Part shown: positions 5,973 to 14,696 of the stretch, one piece after another | Numbering within the stretch: position 1 is the stretch's first letter | Layout: each line of letters opens with the position of its first letter | Virus record (IMG/VR): IMGVR_UViG_3300026075_000336 | Location: 1-24,752 of that record | Direction: 5' to 3' (one strand) | Source: a virus | Length of the DNA: 24,752 bases | Made by a program: the position numbers and the translations under genes | Notes under the pieces: generated by a model | What the model saw: only the letters and a program-made list of their open reading frames with translations | Database searches by the model: none | Told to the model about the DNA's origin: nothing

Positions 5973-6453
5973 CGTAATCTTCAAACCCTCTACGTAGAGT
6001 GTCGTAACCTCTATCGTATTGATGCTGGGTTTCACCCTTGGCAGCCTTGTACGCACCTGAGTACAACTGACCACTAGCGGCAAATGAGGTATTCTCTCCC
6101 CTATCTCGGTTCTTCTTAGCTTCCATCAATAAGGCAGCTTGTGAGAACGGGTTGGTAGGATCAAACCCACCAAATTGACCAGTCGCCGGATTGTAAGAAA
6201 ATCCTGTTTCTTGTGACTGCTGCTGTAAGTCTACATCTTGGTCACTCAGTAGATTAGTACGTCTTTGTGCGTTAGCTGTCTGCTGGGCGATAAGAGCGGG
6301 GTCTTGTTGAGGGGCCTGCGCGGGACCAGGGGAACCAAATCCCTGACTAGGGTTATAGTTTTGCCAGTATTGGGGGGAGCCGTAGGGTGCCTGAGGATTC
6401 GCCGCGTTGTAGGTATTGATAAATCCTTGTGCGTTCTTAGACCTTTTCGCCAT
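5905..6453 (-). CDS. Internal virion protein candidate (182 aa), gp14-like position
   Basis: ATG 6453 (MAKRSKNAQGF) lies two bases after the previous stop, with GAGG upstream. The N-terminal half is rich in Q, P, N and G. The C-terminal half has the pattern AALLMEAKKNRDRGEN-T-S-F-A-A-S-G-Q-L-Y-S-G-A, then a helix (YDTLRRGFEDYVKNYLRR). This 'AASGQLYSGA' block is one I recognise from structural proteins of many phages. It is the first gene after the adaptor and starts the ejection module. Its 3' end overlaps the convergent zinc-ribbon gene. Confidence 0.75.
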   Translation of the reverse strand: MAKRSKNAQGFINTYNAANPQAPYGSPQYWQNYNPSQGFGSPGPAQAPQQDPALIAQQTANAQRRTNLLSDQDVDLQQQSQETGFSYNPATGQFGGFDPTNPFSQAALLMEAKKNRDRGENTSFAASGQLYSGAYKAAKGETQHQYDRGYDTLRRGFEDYVKNYLRRKRDIQTVPIEELASL

Positions 6454-6455
6454 TA

Positions 6456-7064
6456 CTACCAATCCTCAGAAGAATACCAAGTAGTACGCTGGAATGTTGG
6501 GTCCTGCTGTTGTAGAAGATCATCCATCATCTCTAACACTTGCTGATTAATCTCAGGACGCATCGCTTCAGCCATAGCATGAGCATCCATATCCCGATAA
6601 GCCATTTGGACAGCTAAGTCCACATAAAGCATATGATATCTGTCGGGTGCCTCCGGGGTATTAGTTCCCGTTAACTCTTCTGTGATCTTCCAGAACTGTA
6701 CACCGATGATATCGGTAGTGCTAACGGGATACGTAGCTACAATTGGATCGCCAGATACATAAGCGCGATACCAATAACGAGGGGGGCCTTCAGTTGTTAG
6801 GTCCCCATACCATTCAGTTAAATCTTTGTAACTACTCTCCGAGAGAGGGTAATCCCCTTGAGATTGATTGGTTACTGCCTCGACCTGTCCAAGAGCAGGA
6901 ACAACTAATGGTGCAATACCAATCCCATTATCTTCTCTATAGGGCCACCTATACATACCATCTAATCTCGCTACTGCACGGTTGACGTAACGACCTAAAC
7001 GAGTATCAGAAAGATGTTGAAATCCCCTGTCAGACAATTCAGTTTTAAGTTCAGAGAAATTCAT
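6456..7064 (-). CDS. Head-tail adaptor/tail tubular protein (202 aa)
   Basis: 202 residues. The N-terminus (FSELKTELSDRGFQHLSDTRLGRYVNRAVARLD) is the helical pattern typical of phage adaptor proteins that bind the portal. A beta-rich middle with PPRYWYRAY and a C-terminal helical pair follow. It starts in an ATGA overlap with the nozzle gene stop, so the two are made together. Podovirus adaptor and nozzle genes are commonly paired. Role is assigned from pattern and position. Confidence 0.75.
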   Translation of the reverse strand: MNFSELKTELSDRGFQHLSDTRLGRYVNRAVARLDGMYRWPYREDNGIGIAPLVVPALGQVEAVTNQSQGDYPLSESSYKDLTEWYGDLTTEGPPRYWYRAYVSGDPIVATYPVSTTDIIGVQFWKITEELTGTNTPEAPDRYHMLYVDLAVQMAYRDMDAHAMAEAMRPEINQQVLEMMDDLLQQQDPTFQRTTWYSSEDW

Positions 7065-8521
7065 GGATATTGTCCGATCTTGATACCGGAGATAGACCAG
7101 GGAGATGTACTGCTAATCTTAGTACTAAATAACTTACCCTTGTATGATGGATTATGGAGTGCTCTAGCTAGCAAGGGATTTGTACCAAGAGTAACGACTG
7201 CCGCAAGACTGTCAGAGGTATTATAGTCGGTTAATAGGGCAATGGTAGGTGATCCAGAACCCCTAACGGTAACCCCACGTAAATAGGTATCCTCATTCAG
7301 CCGTCTACCTCTACCGTCTTGTTCAAACCATCCAGTTTGATAATAAGAAGAGATACTAGTACCATCATCATCGGTAAAGGATGGAGAATGACGACCGATA
7401 TCATTAGTTCCAGTAGCGTATGAGAAAAACAGTTCTTCCCCATCGCTAGCACGAAATGTTGTCATACCATTAGTTGCGATATTCCATAACAACCACATAT
7501 CTACCTGTGGATCATAGACAGCTAATCTATCATTTGTAGTGGAGGACCCCGAAGGGTAAGCGAAGTATAACCTCTCATCATGCCACCATAATTGACAAAC
7601 AGAAACAGCAGCATCGTTCAACTCTGATCCAGAGAAAAAGCTTGAGAGACCACCACGAAAAATAGGATCAAGAGCACGCGAGATAAGTGTAGGGTCTCCG
7701 CCCGTTGTTCTGTAAATACCACGCCTAGAAAGAAAGTAGACACCAGTAGGTGTAGCAATAGAACACCCTCTAGCAATAGAACCAACACCAGCAGCTACAG
7801 GGCGATAGTTGAAGATTGGTAATCCAGTAGCACCAGCACTATTACCAGTAAATACAAAGAACTTTGTCTCTTTGAACACAAAGACTAACTCCCGCCAGGA
7901 AACAATGTCAACAATACGTTCCCCATCGCCAGGCGTCAAATCGAGAACACTTGTTGCAGTCCAAGTACCCGGAGCACCAGCATCAGAGAATGCGATACGT
8001 GAACTGTTTGAAGCGATGGTAGCTGCTACTAATCTATTGTCTAGGGCTTGTACATCAAGGGCAAATGTGTTGGCAGGGAATCCACCAGCTACAGCCCACG
8101 CCGCCCCATCCCACGTACGTACTGAATTCGCTGAAGTACCGACTACTCGCCAACTTGCTACATAAACAATCTCAGCAGCAGGACCACCGAATCTAGTAAA
8201 CTGAGCCTGAGCTAAATTGTTGAATGTTACTGTTGATGCAATAGACGCACCCGCTGTAGTGTAGGCTGCTAAGAACGAATTAGCCCCTGCATCTACAGAT
8301 GATGCTAATAACTGTTTTGTACCAGTAACATTATAATAAACACCTAGACTATTAAGACGTTGTGACGCCGCTGAAGATAGGAAATTATTGTACCCATCTC
8401 TTGAGCGAATACGTCCCCGACGGTCGATATCTACATTAAGTAGATCAATGGCTCCCTTAATCCCAATCTCTTCAGGGTCATCTACAAGGTCTAAACCACC
8501 GAATTGACTAAGCGAAAGCAT
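7061..8521 (-). CDS. Tail nozzle/stabilisation protein (486 aa)
   Basis: The likely start is ATG 8521 (MLSLSQFGGLDLVDD), overlapping the previous stop by 14 bases. The opening N-V-D-I-D-R-R-G-R-I-R-S-R-D-G-Y motif is the hallmark of podovirus nozzle and tail-stabilising beta-propeller proteins. Repeated blade-like segments follow, with a W-x-x-W/Y pattern (DPQVDMWLLWNIATNG) and a C-terminal strand-rich domain. It would close the lower end of the tail tube below the adaptor. A longer frame reaching 8620 covers the preceding gene and lacks support. Confidence 0.8.
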   Translation of the reverse strand: MLSLSQFGGLDLVDDPEEIGIKGAIDLLNVDIDRRGRIRSRDGYNNFLSSAASQRLNSLGVYYNVTGTKQLLASSVDAGANSFLAAYTTAGASIASTVTFNNLAQAQFTRFGGPAAEIVYVASWRVVGTSANSVRTWDGAAWAVAGGFPANTFALDVQALDNRLVAATIASNSSRIAFSDAGAPGTWTATSVLDLTPGDGERIVDIVSWRELVFVFKETKFFVFTGNSAGATGLPIFNYRPVAAGVGSIARGCSIATPTGVYFLSRRGIYRTTGGDPTLISRALDPIFRGGLSSFFSGSELNDAAVSVCQLWWHDERLYFAYPSGSSTTNDRLAVYDPQVDMWLLWNIATNGMTTFRASDGEELFFSYATGTNDIGRHSPSFTDDDGTSISSYYQTGWFEQDGRGRRLNEDTYLRGVTVRGSGSPTIALLTDYNTSDSLAAVVTLGTNPLLARALHNPSYKGKLFSTKISSTSPWSISGIKIGQYP

Positions 8522-8720
8522 TCCAGGCCGCACCAGACCAACAATAGAGGGTAGTTCCTGCACCACCATTGAACCTAATGTAAATCTGTCTACTGGTAGG
8601 CGTATGAGCAGGAGCACCATTACCCCATGAGAAGAATTGTGCTACATCATTAGTAGCAATAAGCTTCTCGAAGTTACGATTAATAGCCGCGTTCTCGTCG
8701 TTTGTATGCTCAAGATTCAT
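8508..8720 (-). CDS. Small tail-fibre-associated protein (70 aa)
   Basis: 70 residues from ATG 8720, with ATGA overlap to the gene before. The N-terminus is helical (NLEHTNDENAAINRNFEKLIAT). The C-terminal half (RQIYIRFNGGAGTTLYCWSGAAWNAFA) resembles the short 'W-x-G-x-x-W' ends of tail fibre proteins. It may be a tail accessory or fibre tip. It overlaps the nozzle gene and probably drives its translation by coupling. Confidence 0.65.
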   Translation of the reverse strand: MNLEHTNDENAAINRNFEKLIATNDVAQFFSWGNGAPAHTPTSRQIYIRFNGGAGTTLYCWSGAAWNAFA

Positions 8721-9247
8721 CTAAGTGCTTCCCTAGCAATGATGGCTGTTTTGATCCATCCATAATCAGTATTGGCTTCGATAAAATCATATAAAGGATC
8801 GCGTGTTTGAATGTTTCTAGCAAACCAACATCGTACTGCTATGTAATCAGATGCCGTGGTCGAAGATGCAATGAACATTCCACCTGATTGATAAGGCCAA
8901 TGGTGCATTCTTGCATCGAAGTTACTACCTACTCCATACTGAATAACTGTCCAAGGACCGTTTGTCGATGCAGAACGGACGAGTTCACATGAACCAAAGA
9001 AGTTCGTATTGTAACTTGTCCAACGTGTTTCATTATCAAACTCATCACTTGTAAAGATGAGGATAAGATCACCCTGTAAGACATTCGTAGGGAGTTGTAC
9101 TCGCCGCGTAATGAATTCAGGAGTGGAATCACCTGGGGGAGAAGGAAAGTAATAACGTGTCCAACCAGGCTGCCATGTTGTACTAACCTCATATCCCTGT
9201 GCAGGCGAAACAAAGACAAGGAAACAGATCAGGAAAACAAGGATCAA
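8717..9247 (-). CDS. Secreted or virion-associated protein with signal-peptide-like N-terminus (176 aa)
   Basis: Starts at TTG 9247, which overlaps the tailspike stop (TTGA). Residues 2-14 are strongly hydrophobic (ILVFLICFLVFVS) and are followed by P-A-Q-G, a plausible signal peptidase site, then a beta-rich, aromatic-rich mature region. No family is recognised. A Sec-type signal is unusual within a tail gene cluster; the product may be exported from the infected cell or the segment may anchor it in the membrane. It is also possible that it is a virion protein with a chance hydrophobic start. Confidence 0.65.
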   Translation of the reverse strand: MILVFLICFLVFVSPAQGYEVSTTWQPGWTRYYFPSPPGDSTPEFITRRVQLPTNVLQGDLILIFTSDEFDNETRWTSYNTNFFGSCELVRSASTNGPWTVIQYGVGSNFDARMHHWPYQSGGMFIASSTTASDYIAVRCWFARNIQTRDPLYDFIEANTDYGWIKTAIIAREALR

Positions 9248-12200
9248 ATCGTCACTCGCAGTAACTCATGCCATTCCGCCGCAGCCTTATCCCATAGAAG
9301 CATTATATGGTCGCGGGTGGTAGCAAGCGTGAAAGCTACACCACCTACTGTTTGAATATTACCGCCAGATACTCCTAAGTCACGGATAGAGGGGTCTCGC
9401 GCGCTTGTACCGCTACGTAGGATAATTATTGTCCCATCAGGAAGGTTTGCGTTTGTAGTGATTACATCTAGATCATCTGTAGCCGCTGCTGCCTCTGTAT
9501 CAATCTGAATAACATTAGGACCCTTACGACTTAAGAGACGTGGAGCAATAGCACCACTAGCAATAGTAAGAGATTCCTTCAGACGGTTCTCTTGTTGGTG
9601 ACCGACACCCGTCGTGATATCAATGTTAGCAGTTGTAGCTCCAAGAATAACAGAGTCAGACTCAACACATCCAACTGTACCAGTACCATCAACTAGCATA
9701 CCTCTAGATAAGCCAGTCCAACTTTCAATACGGTTACCACGTAGTTCCACATATCGAGCGTTAGTAAGACGAATAGCATTAGCAGCTAACACTTGACCAC
9801 AGTTGGTGATTGTATTACCCGATACCGAGCCGGTAAAGTAATCTTTACAGACTGTGCCAGCAGAAAGATTAGTGGTGAAGTCAAACGCCGATCCACTAGG
9901 GGTAGTAGATACTTGGAACGTATCAGTTGCTTTGTTAATAACAAAGTATGTATCACCAGTGATTAAACCCGTACCACCAGTCATACTTGAGAAGATAACG
10001 ATATCTCCGTTCGAGAATCCATGAGCAACACTCGTAAAGATATCTGTAGCAGCTACGCCAGTTACAGATTTGCCCGCGCCCGCTCCTGCAACAATGGAAA
10101 TAGGTGTGTAACTAGTATTCTTGATACGGTTCATATCAACGCGAATGCCCTGCATAACCGTACCCGACTGAGTAGCATTAAGTTCAATAGCACTCTCAGT
10201 ATTCTGAATCACATTACCCGTAATATCTAGCTCACCCGTAGATTGAGCAGGGTTGATTTGAGTAGCTAGGGTAATACCAGTCCAACAATTACGAATATTG
10301 TTGTTCTTAATGTGAACGCCATTCCAGTGTTTAGCAACCTGGATAGCGCCCTCAGACCCATAGATAACATTCTCTGTAATCTCTGTACCCTCTGCATATC
10401 TAACCGTGATAGCAAGGTTACACCCATCAAATACATTACCTGAAATAATACCGTTATCGTACCCCTGATGAGTGGAGATAGCCCCAAGCCAGGAACCCGA
10501 ATGGAAATTACCAGTGATGGAAATATTACGACTAATCCCCGGACGCGCGCTGCCCGATGCCTGAACTACTTGGTGGCGACCATTATAGAATTCATTACCA
10601 GTAACGGTTCCATCCTCCGCGCCGTTAGCGAAAGAACAACCGTATTGAACATAGGCATGGCCTGATACTCGACCCGATACGTTGTATTGATCGAAGAGAA
10701 TCTTGTTGTTAGCGAACTCCCAATCAAGTCCCATACGAAACTCGCAAACAACTGTGTCAATATCTGTGAACTCGCATCCCTGTACTGACACTGACTGGAA
10801 GTAGTCAAACCTAATACCCTTATCCGCCGAGACCGTGGCAGAGATGTTCGTACCCTTACCATTAAAGATCAAGTCCTTAAGGTGCATGTTCTTACATGGT
10901 GTGACCTTTTGAATCTTAGCCGCATCGGAGACTAAGTAGTTGTCACGGACAGGTTTCTTGAGCTTCAAGACTGTAGAGTTAATAACCCTCTCTACAATAT
11001 TGGGTTCACCAAGATCAATGGTCTCTGATCCCTCATCCACTCGGAAGGCATCCGACGAGACAACAACTTGATCGTCGGCTCTAAATCCCGACGTACTAGC
11101 AATGACAACAAGAGGGCCGAATGGAATAACATGCGCTACGCCTGTTAATGTTGCATTAGGTGTAGCAGTAACTAGTGTAGGTGCCGTAATGTCTGTTGTG
11201 AAGTTAATGGCAGCCCCAGCAGGAGCAGCAGCTACTTGGAAGGTATTAGTGGTAATGGTCCTAGCGTAATAGGTTGTACCATTAGAAAGACCCGTACCAC
11301 CCGTAAGTCCACTAAAGACAAGTGGAGTATCTACAACATAGCCGTGACCAATGACCGTGATTACGTCTGTGGAGGCCACTCCCGTAGCAGGTTTCGCACG
11401 ACCCGCCATAGCGTACGTGAGAGTTGTTGCACTACCCGAGCCAGTCACGACTACGGGATCGGTCTGGACACCATTATTAGCTTCTGTGTAATAACCTTCA
11501 TCGCCAGGAGTAACGGAACCACCGCCACCACGGATAAAGAACCAATCACCAGTAGCCATACCATGTGCAGATTTTGTAGTAACTGTTGCTACACCGGCAG
11601 CAGAAGTGATTGAAGTACAATCAATAGGAAGGTCTGGAAGTTTCTTAGCATCCTTAGTAAGGGTATTATTAGACCCGATAGTACCTAGTCCAACAATGAA
11701 TGCGTTATCAGACCCACTAGTCCATGTAGTGCGTCCTGAGAAATCTAGGATACTTGCTCCACGTACCCCTCGTAATGTCACGTTTGAGGGTACAGAGAAG
11801 TGTGTTGTTGAAGAACCAGTGAAGAAATACCTACCAGGAGGGAAGAATACCTCTCCACCATCAACCCCAGCATCTAAAATTGCAGCAGCCACATTTGAAG
11901 TTTGGTCAAATCCGAATGTTGCTGTAGCATTAGTGACTGTAAATCCAGCATTAGTAGCTAATGTTGCCACTCCACCCGAAACCGAACTAATTGTGGTGAG
12001 AAGAATATCACCCACAACAAAAGCAGCACTTAATTGCGTACCGGCACCTTTAATCGCAATAGTCTTACCTCTATCACGGTTAGTAAATGCAGCCTGTGAA
12101 CTAGTAAGTGTTGCAGTACCACTTGTAATGGCTGCGTCAGTGACTACCCGTCCATCACCCACAGCCCCGTATTCAGTAACGTCAAAAATAGCCCCTGAGG

Positions 12201-12252
12201 ACTGAAGAGTATTTAGGTCCGTTTCAAAGTCGATAGGGGGTTTAAGTGTCAA
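9244..12252 (-). CDS. Tailspike/receptor-binding protein with beta-helix (1002 aa)
   Basis: TTG 12252 overlaps the previous stop (TTGA); GAAGGG lies upstream. Residues 21-36 (AIFDVTEYGAVGDGRV) are the typical start of a pectate-lyase-3-like tailspike domain. N-rich parallel beta-helix rungs (GN.., ITGN.., ISGNVFDG) run about 455-720 and 805-860. Two copies of a roughly 75-residue domain interrupt or flank the helix, at about 286-362 and 725-802, with shared H-G ... TGGTGL ... TFQV ... FTT. The C-terminus (DHIMLLWDKAAAEWHELLRV) is a common tail protein end. It likely binds or degrades surface glycan; catalytic residues cannot be assigned. Confidence 0.9.
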   Translation of the reverse strand: MTLKPPIDFETDLNTLQSSGAIFDVTEYGAVGDGRVVTDAAITSGTATLTSSQAAFTNRDRGKTIAIKGAGTQLSAAFVVGDILLTTISSVSGGVATLATNAGFTVTNATATFGFDQTSNVAAAILDAGVDGGEVFFPPGRYFFTGSSTTHFSVPSNVTLRGVRGASILDFSGRTTWTSGSDNAFIVGLGTIGSNNTLTKDAKKLPDLPIDCTSITSAAGVATVTTKSAHGMATGDWFFIRGGGGSVTPGDEGYYTEANNGVQTDPVVVTGSGSATTLTYAMAGRAKPATGVASTDVITVIGHGYVVDTPLVFSGLTGGTGLSNGTTYYARTITTNTFQVAAAPAGAAINFTTDITAPTLVTATPNATLTGVAHVIPFGPLVVIASTSGFRADDQVVVSSDAFRVDEGSETIDLGEPNIVERVINSTVLKLKKPVRDNYLVSDAAKIQKVTPCKNMHLKDLIFNGKGTNISATVSADKGIRFDYFQSVSVQGCEFTDIDTVVCEFRMGLDWEFANNKILFDQYNVSGRVSGHAYVQYGCSFANGAEDGTVTGNEFYNGRHQVVQASGSARPGISRNISITGNFHSGSWLGAISTHQGYDNGIISGNVFDGCNLAITVRYAEGTEITENVIYGSEGAIQVAKHWNGVHIKNNNIRNCWTGITLATQINPAQSTGELDITGNVIQNTESAIELNATQSGTVMQGIRVDMNRIKNTSYTPISIVAGAGAGKSVTGVAATDIFTSVAHGFSNGDIVIFSSMTGGTGLITGDTYFVINKATDTFQVSTTPSGSAFDFTTNLSAGTVCKDYFTGSVSGNTITNCGQVLAANAIRLTNARYVELRGNRIESWTGLSRGMLVDGTGTVGCVESDSVILGATTANIDITTGVGHQQENRLKESLTIASGAIAPRLLSRKGPNVIQIDTEAAAATDDLDVITTNANLPDGTIIILRSGTSARDPSIRDLGVSGGNIQTVGGVAFTLATTRDHIMLLWDKAAAEWHELLRVTI

Positions 12253-12764
12253 CGCTTACGACCCTTCAATCCTGCTACGTTCTGAGACCAACCAGGCAAC
12301 ATAGAGACTTGAGTACGTGTAGCCGCTGCATAACGTTCAAGTAGTTCCTCTTGCCGTGCCTGACGTTCACGTTCCTTACGCCGTTCCTTGGCCTCTTCAA
12401 TAGCCTGTTCCTTCTTACGCCGTCTGTGCTCATTCGCCGGATTCCACATATCCATATCCTCTTTGAGCATACGGAACACTTCAGAGTTAGGCTCTACGTA
12501 CTCACCGTTTCTACCCTGAATAATCATCACTGAAGGTGGCGCCCCCGGATTATGCCGAATTACATGCCAATAACCGGGACGCAGAGGATTACCTGCTAGA
12601 ACCTTTTCAGTTGCAAGTGCTAGCTCAAGGTACGGATCAATGGCTTTCAACTCTTTGTTGAATTCATCCATTACACCCTTGAGGTAGACCATCTGCATAA
12701 GTTCCGCAGTAGCCTGACGGGTATTGTCTTGGAGTTCGGCAGTCACCTTAGGAGGCAGCCACAT
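12249..12764 (-). CDS. Helical protein of the tail module (171 aa), unknown
   Basis: 171 residues from ATG 12764. The N-terminus is helical (KVTAELQDNTRQATAELMQM). A central W-H-V-I-R-H-N-P-G-A-P-P segment comes next, followed by a very charged helix (EHRRRKKEQAIEEAKERRKE). The start is preceded by a GC hairpin and AAAGGG. It ends in a TTGA overlap with the tailspike. Its place right before the tailspike suggests an assembly or attachment role, but no family is recognised. Confidence 0.7.
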   Translation of the reverse strand: MWLPPKVTAELQDNTRQATAELMQMVYLKGVMDEFNKELKAIDPYLELALATEKVLAGNPLRPGYWHVIRHNPGAPPSVMIIQGRNGEYVEPNSEVFRMLKEDMDMWNPANEHRRRKKEQAIEEAKERRKERERQARQEELLERYAAATRTQVSMLPGWSQNVAGLKGRKR

Positions 12765-12765
12765 T

Positions 12766-12796
12766 CAGAGGCCCTTTCCGGCCCGTCTGAGGGCCG
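12766..12796 (-). other. GC hairpin and motif before the 171-residue gene
   Basis: CGGCCC (12779-12784) pairs with GGGCCG (12791-12796) around a six-base loop, and the adjoining GGCCGGAAAGGGCCTCTGA on the minus strand leads directly into ATG 12764. It has no U tail, so a translation-control or RNA-stability role is more likely than termination. A near copy of the motif lies at 3482-3503 in the opposite orientation. Confidence 0.4.
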
Positions 12797-12814
12797 TTGA
12801 GGGGCTGACCTTAG

Positions 12815-12979
12815 TCAACCCTTGTCCCGGTCGGATTTGACTCTCTCAGCCTCTTTCTCGACCTTACGTAAGAAACGGTAGAGAGCGCCTTCGTGTTGAT
12901 CTAACTGGTTAAGACTAGCCCGCATGGTGGCGGTGTCTGCTAACCATTGAGTAAACTGCGTTTTCTTAGAGTTGGGCAC
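12815..12979 (-). CDS. Small helical protein (54 aa), unknown
   Basis: GTG 12979 shares its first base with the TAG stop of the decoration-like gene (TAGTG junction). The 54-residue product starts MPNSKKTQFTQWLADTATM and is helical and charged, ending VKSDRDKG. The junction type is the same as at the portal and at 21125, which supports it as real. No family is recognised; a small head or tail assembly factor is possible. Confidence 0.65.
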   Translation of the reverse strand: MPNSKKTQFTQWLADTATMRASLNQLDQHEGALYRFLRKVEKEAERVKSDRDKG

Positions 12980-13314
12980 TATCGACCAATCAATACAAGG
13001 TGTCCGACAGTGGCAGTCGCGTAAGCAGCAGCAGCATGTTCAGTAGCGCCAGTAGCACCAACAGCAGCCCCAAAGAGCTTGAGTTTATTGTTAGCAAGGT
13101 CCCAATGAGGAACCCACGCCGTAGTCTGCCCCGCCGCTTCCGTGACACTACCAACAACCTGCATAATACGCTTCATACCAAAGTCAGTAGCGGTAAGAGT
13201 TTCTCCACCAGTAGCGTAAGAGCCAGAGAAGGTAACATCGACAATACGAATTTTCTTGTTACCCCAAACAAACTTACCTGCTGAACCATCTGTAGTAGTA
13301 ACTGTATAAGCCAT
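12979..13314 (-). CDS. Capsid decoration-like protein (111 aa)
   Basis: ATG 13314 follows AAGGAAG at good spacing. The pattern is MAYTVTTTDGSAGK ... I-R-I-V-D-V-T-F-S-G-S-Y-A-T-G-G-E-T-L-T-A, then a beta-rich region and a Y-A-T-A-T-V-G-H-L-V-L-I end. This 'DVTFSGSYATGGE' shape is typical of small beta-rich proteins found right after the major capsid gene in many phages, often capsid decoration proteins. It is separated from the capsid gene by an intrinsic terminator, which would lower its level relative to capsid protein. Confidence 0.75.
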   Translation of the reverse strand: MAYTVTTTDGSAGKFVWGNKKIRIVDVTFSGSYATGGETLTATDFGMKRIMQVVGSVTEAAGQTTAWVPHWDLANNKLKLFGAAVGATGATEHAAAAYATATVGHLVLIGR

Positions 13315-13353
13315 GAGCTTCTTCCTTTATAGGGCTTGAGTAAATCGTGGTAT

Positions 13354-13385
13354 GAAAATAGGGAGGACCCGAAAGTCCCCCCTAT
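13354..13385 (-). terminator. Intrinsic terminator after the major capsid gene
   Basis: In minus-strand RNA, AUAGGGGGGAC (13385-13375) pairs with GUCCUCCCUAU (13368-13358) in an 11-pair stem with one G-U and a six-base loop, followed by a U run. The G-U pair would be a mismatch in plus RNA, so the element is for minus transcripts. It lies eight bases after the capsid stop and probably lets part of transcription through. Confidence 0.85.
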
Positions 13386-13392
13386 CAATTAG

Positions 13393-14646
13393 TTATGCGG
13401 TAAGTGCGGTAGCAGCAGCGTGAGTATTACGACGCTGAAGGCCGACTTGGAATGGATAAACGACACCATCCACGAAACCAGTCTGACCCTGCTTCCAACG
13501 GAGTTTACCACCATCACCCTCAAGATCGGAAGCCCAAGTAGGCTTAGTGATAGCGCCAACAATCTGAACGAAGTCAGAGAGCGTAAGGCAGTACCAATCC
13601 GAATCGAGAATGTCAGGGTAACCCTTGACGTTAATACCGTTCCAAACCAGCCCACCAACATTACCGGCACCTAAGTTCATCTCACCCTGGAATCGAACCT
13701 GATTCTGAAGGAGAGAATAAAATGCCGACTGCTGCTTGAGACCAGTCCAAACGTCCGTCATGTACTTAGCGGACTTCTGCATAACCGCGCGCTGTAGGTC
13801 CAGAACGAGATCGAGAGAGAACACAGAAGTAGTGGTATCGCGCTTGGCTGCCTGCCAAAACTCTTCACCACCAGTAGCCGGGTTAAGGCCACCGAGAGCA
13901 CCCGTCGTATTGACGAGGTTACGAAGGCCGTTCAACTCAGGGTTGGCGGCAGTCGTAGAGTTCGGGTTCGCAATGTAAACAAAGTGCGTACCATTAGTAG
14001 TGGAGATGGAAGTACCGATGGTAATATCCGGGTCGGTAGGATCTTCCTTAATAGCTGTAATGACGGAACCAGTAGCTAACGCATCCGTGTCAGCCGTAGT
14101 ACCAACATCAACAGGAAGTCCAACATAGAGCCAACCACGCTGTAAAGCATCGAATCCCCACGCCGTACCGGAGGGGGAAGCAATAAGCTCAACAGTAGTG
14201 GAAGCACCACCAGTATCACACTGAGCAACGATACCGTCACCATTCGTCACTAACTGACGCATACACTGGTTACGCATATCGTTAACGGCACCTTCAATCT
14301 CAAGGTCCTTCGCACCAATAACCGACTGTACGTTAGACCCCCCTGCCTGGTTAAGAGCAGAGACTTCAAGGTCAACCTGGAACCAATGGTAGACCATAGT
14401 GTAAACTGCCTGATCGACACGTTGCTGATCGGCAGGGTTGAGTGAACCACCGGCAGGGCCGGTAGACACATAGCCGCCTGAACGTCCCTTATGAATAGGA
14501 ACCTGGGCCTGCTGACCAATCATCGTAGCTTGAACCTGCTCTAAGCGTTCAAGCGGGGGATGATCGTCATAGAACTGCTTCTGAATACGATCAGAAGTCC
14601 AAGTATCCTTCAGAACGTCAGCCAGCGAGGTAGCTGTCTGAGCCAC
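13393..14646 (-). CDS. Major capsid protein (417 aa)
   Basis: 417 residues from GTG 14646, preceded by GAGAGGAAATA. The N-terminal SLADVLKDTWTSDRIQKQFYDD, the P-I-H-K-G-R-S-G-G segment and the Y-P-D-I-L-D-S-D-W-Y-C-L region resemble phage major capsid proteins presumed to have the HK97 fold. It lies directly after the scaffold gene and before the terminator and decoration-like gene. It assembles the icosahedral shell around the portal. Confidence 0.9.
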   Translation of the reverse strand: MAQTATSLADVLKDTWTSDRIQKQFYDDHPPLERLEQVQATMIGQQAQVPIHKGRSGGYVSTGPAGGSLNPADQQRVDQAVYTMVYHWFQVDLEVSALNQAGGSNVQSVIGAKDLEIEGAVNDMRNQCMRQLVTNGDGIVAQCDTGGASTTVELIASPSGTAWGFDALQRGWLYVGLPVDVGTTADTDALATGSVITAIKEDPTDPDITIGTSISTTNGTHFVYIANPNSTTAANPELNGLRNLVNTTGALGGLNPATGGEEFWQAAKRDTTTSVFSLDLVLDLQRAVMQKSAKYMTDVWTGLKQQSAFYSLLQNQVRFQGEMNLGAGNVGGLVWNGINVKGYPDILDSDWYCLTLSDFVQIVGAITKPTWASDLEGDGGKLRWKQGQTGFVDGVVYPFQVGLQRRNTHAAATALTA

Positions 14647-14696
14647 TATTTCCTCTCTATTTAATTTGGACTCAGACGAGCGACGAGCCGTTCTGA

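Noticed and set aside
11606-12205. 199-codon plus-strand open frame opposite the tailspike
   Set aside because: It is a shadow of the G/A/T-rich tailspike N-terminus; residues are V/P/S-rich without domains.
9244-12252. Diversity-generating retroelement target in the tailspike
   Set aside because: No template/variable repeat pair or reverse transcriptase is seen in the window, and the C-terminus is an ordinary tail protein end.
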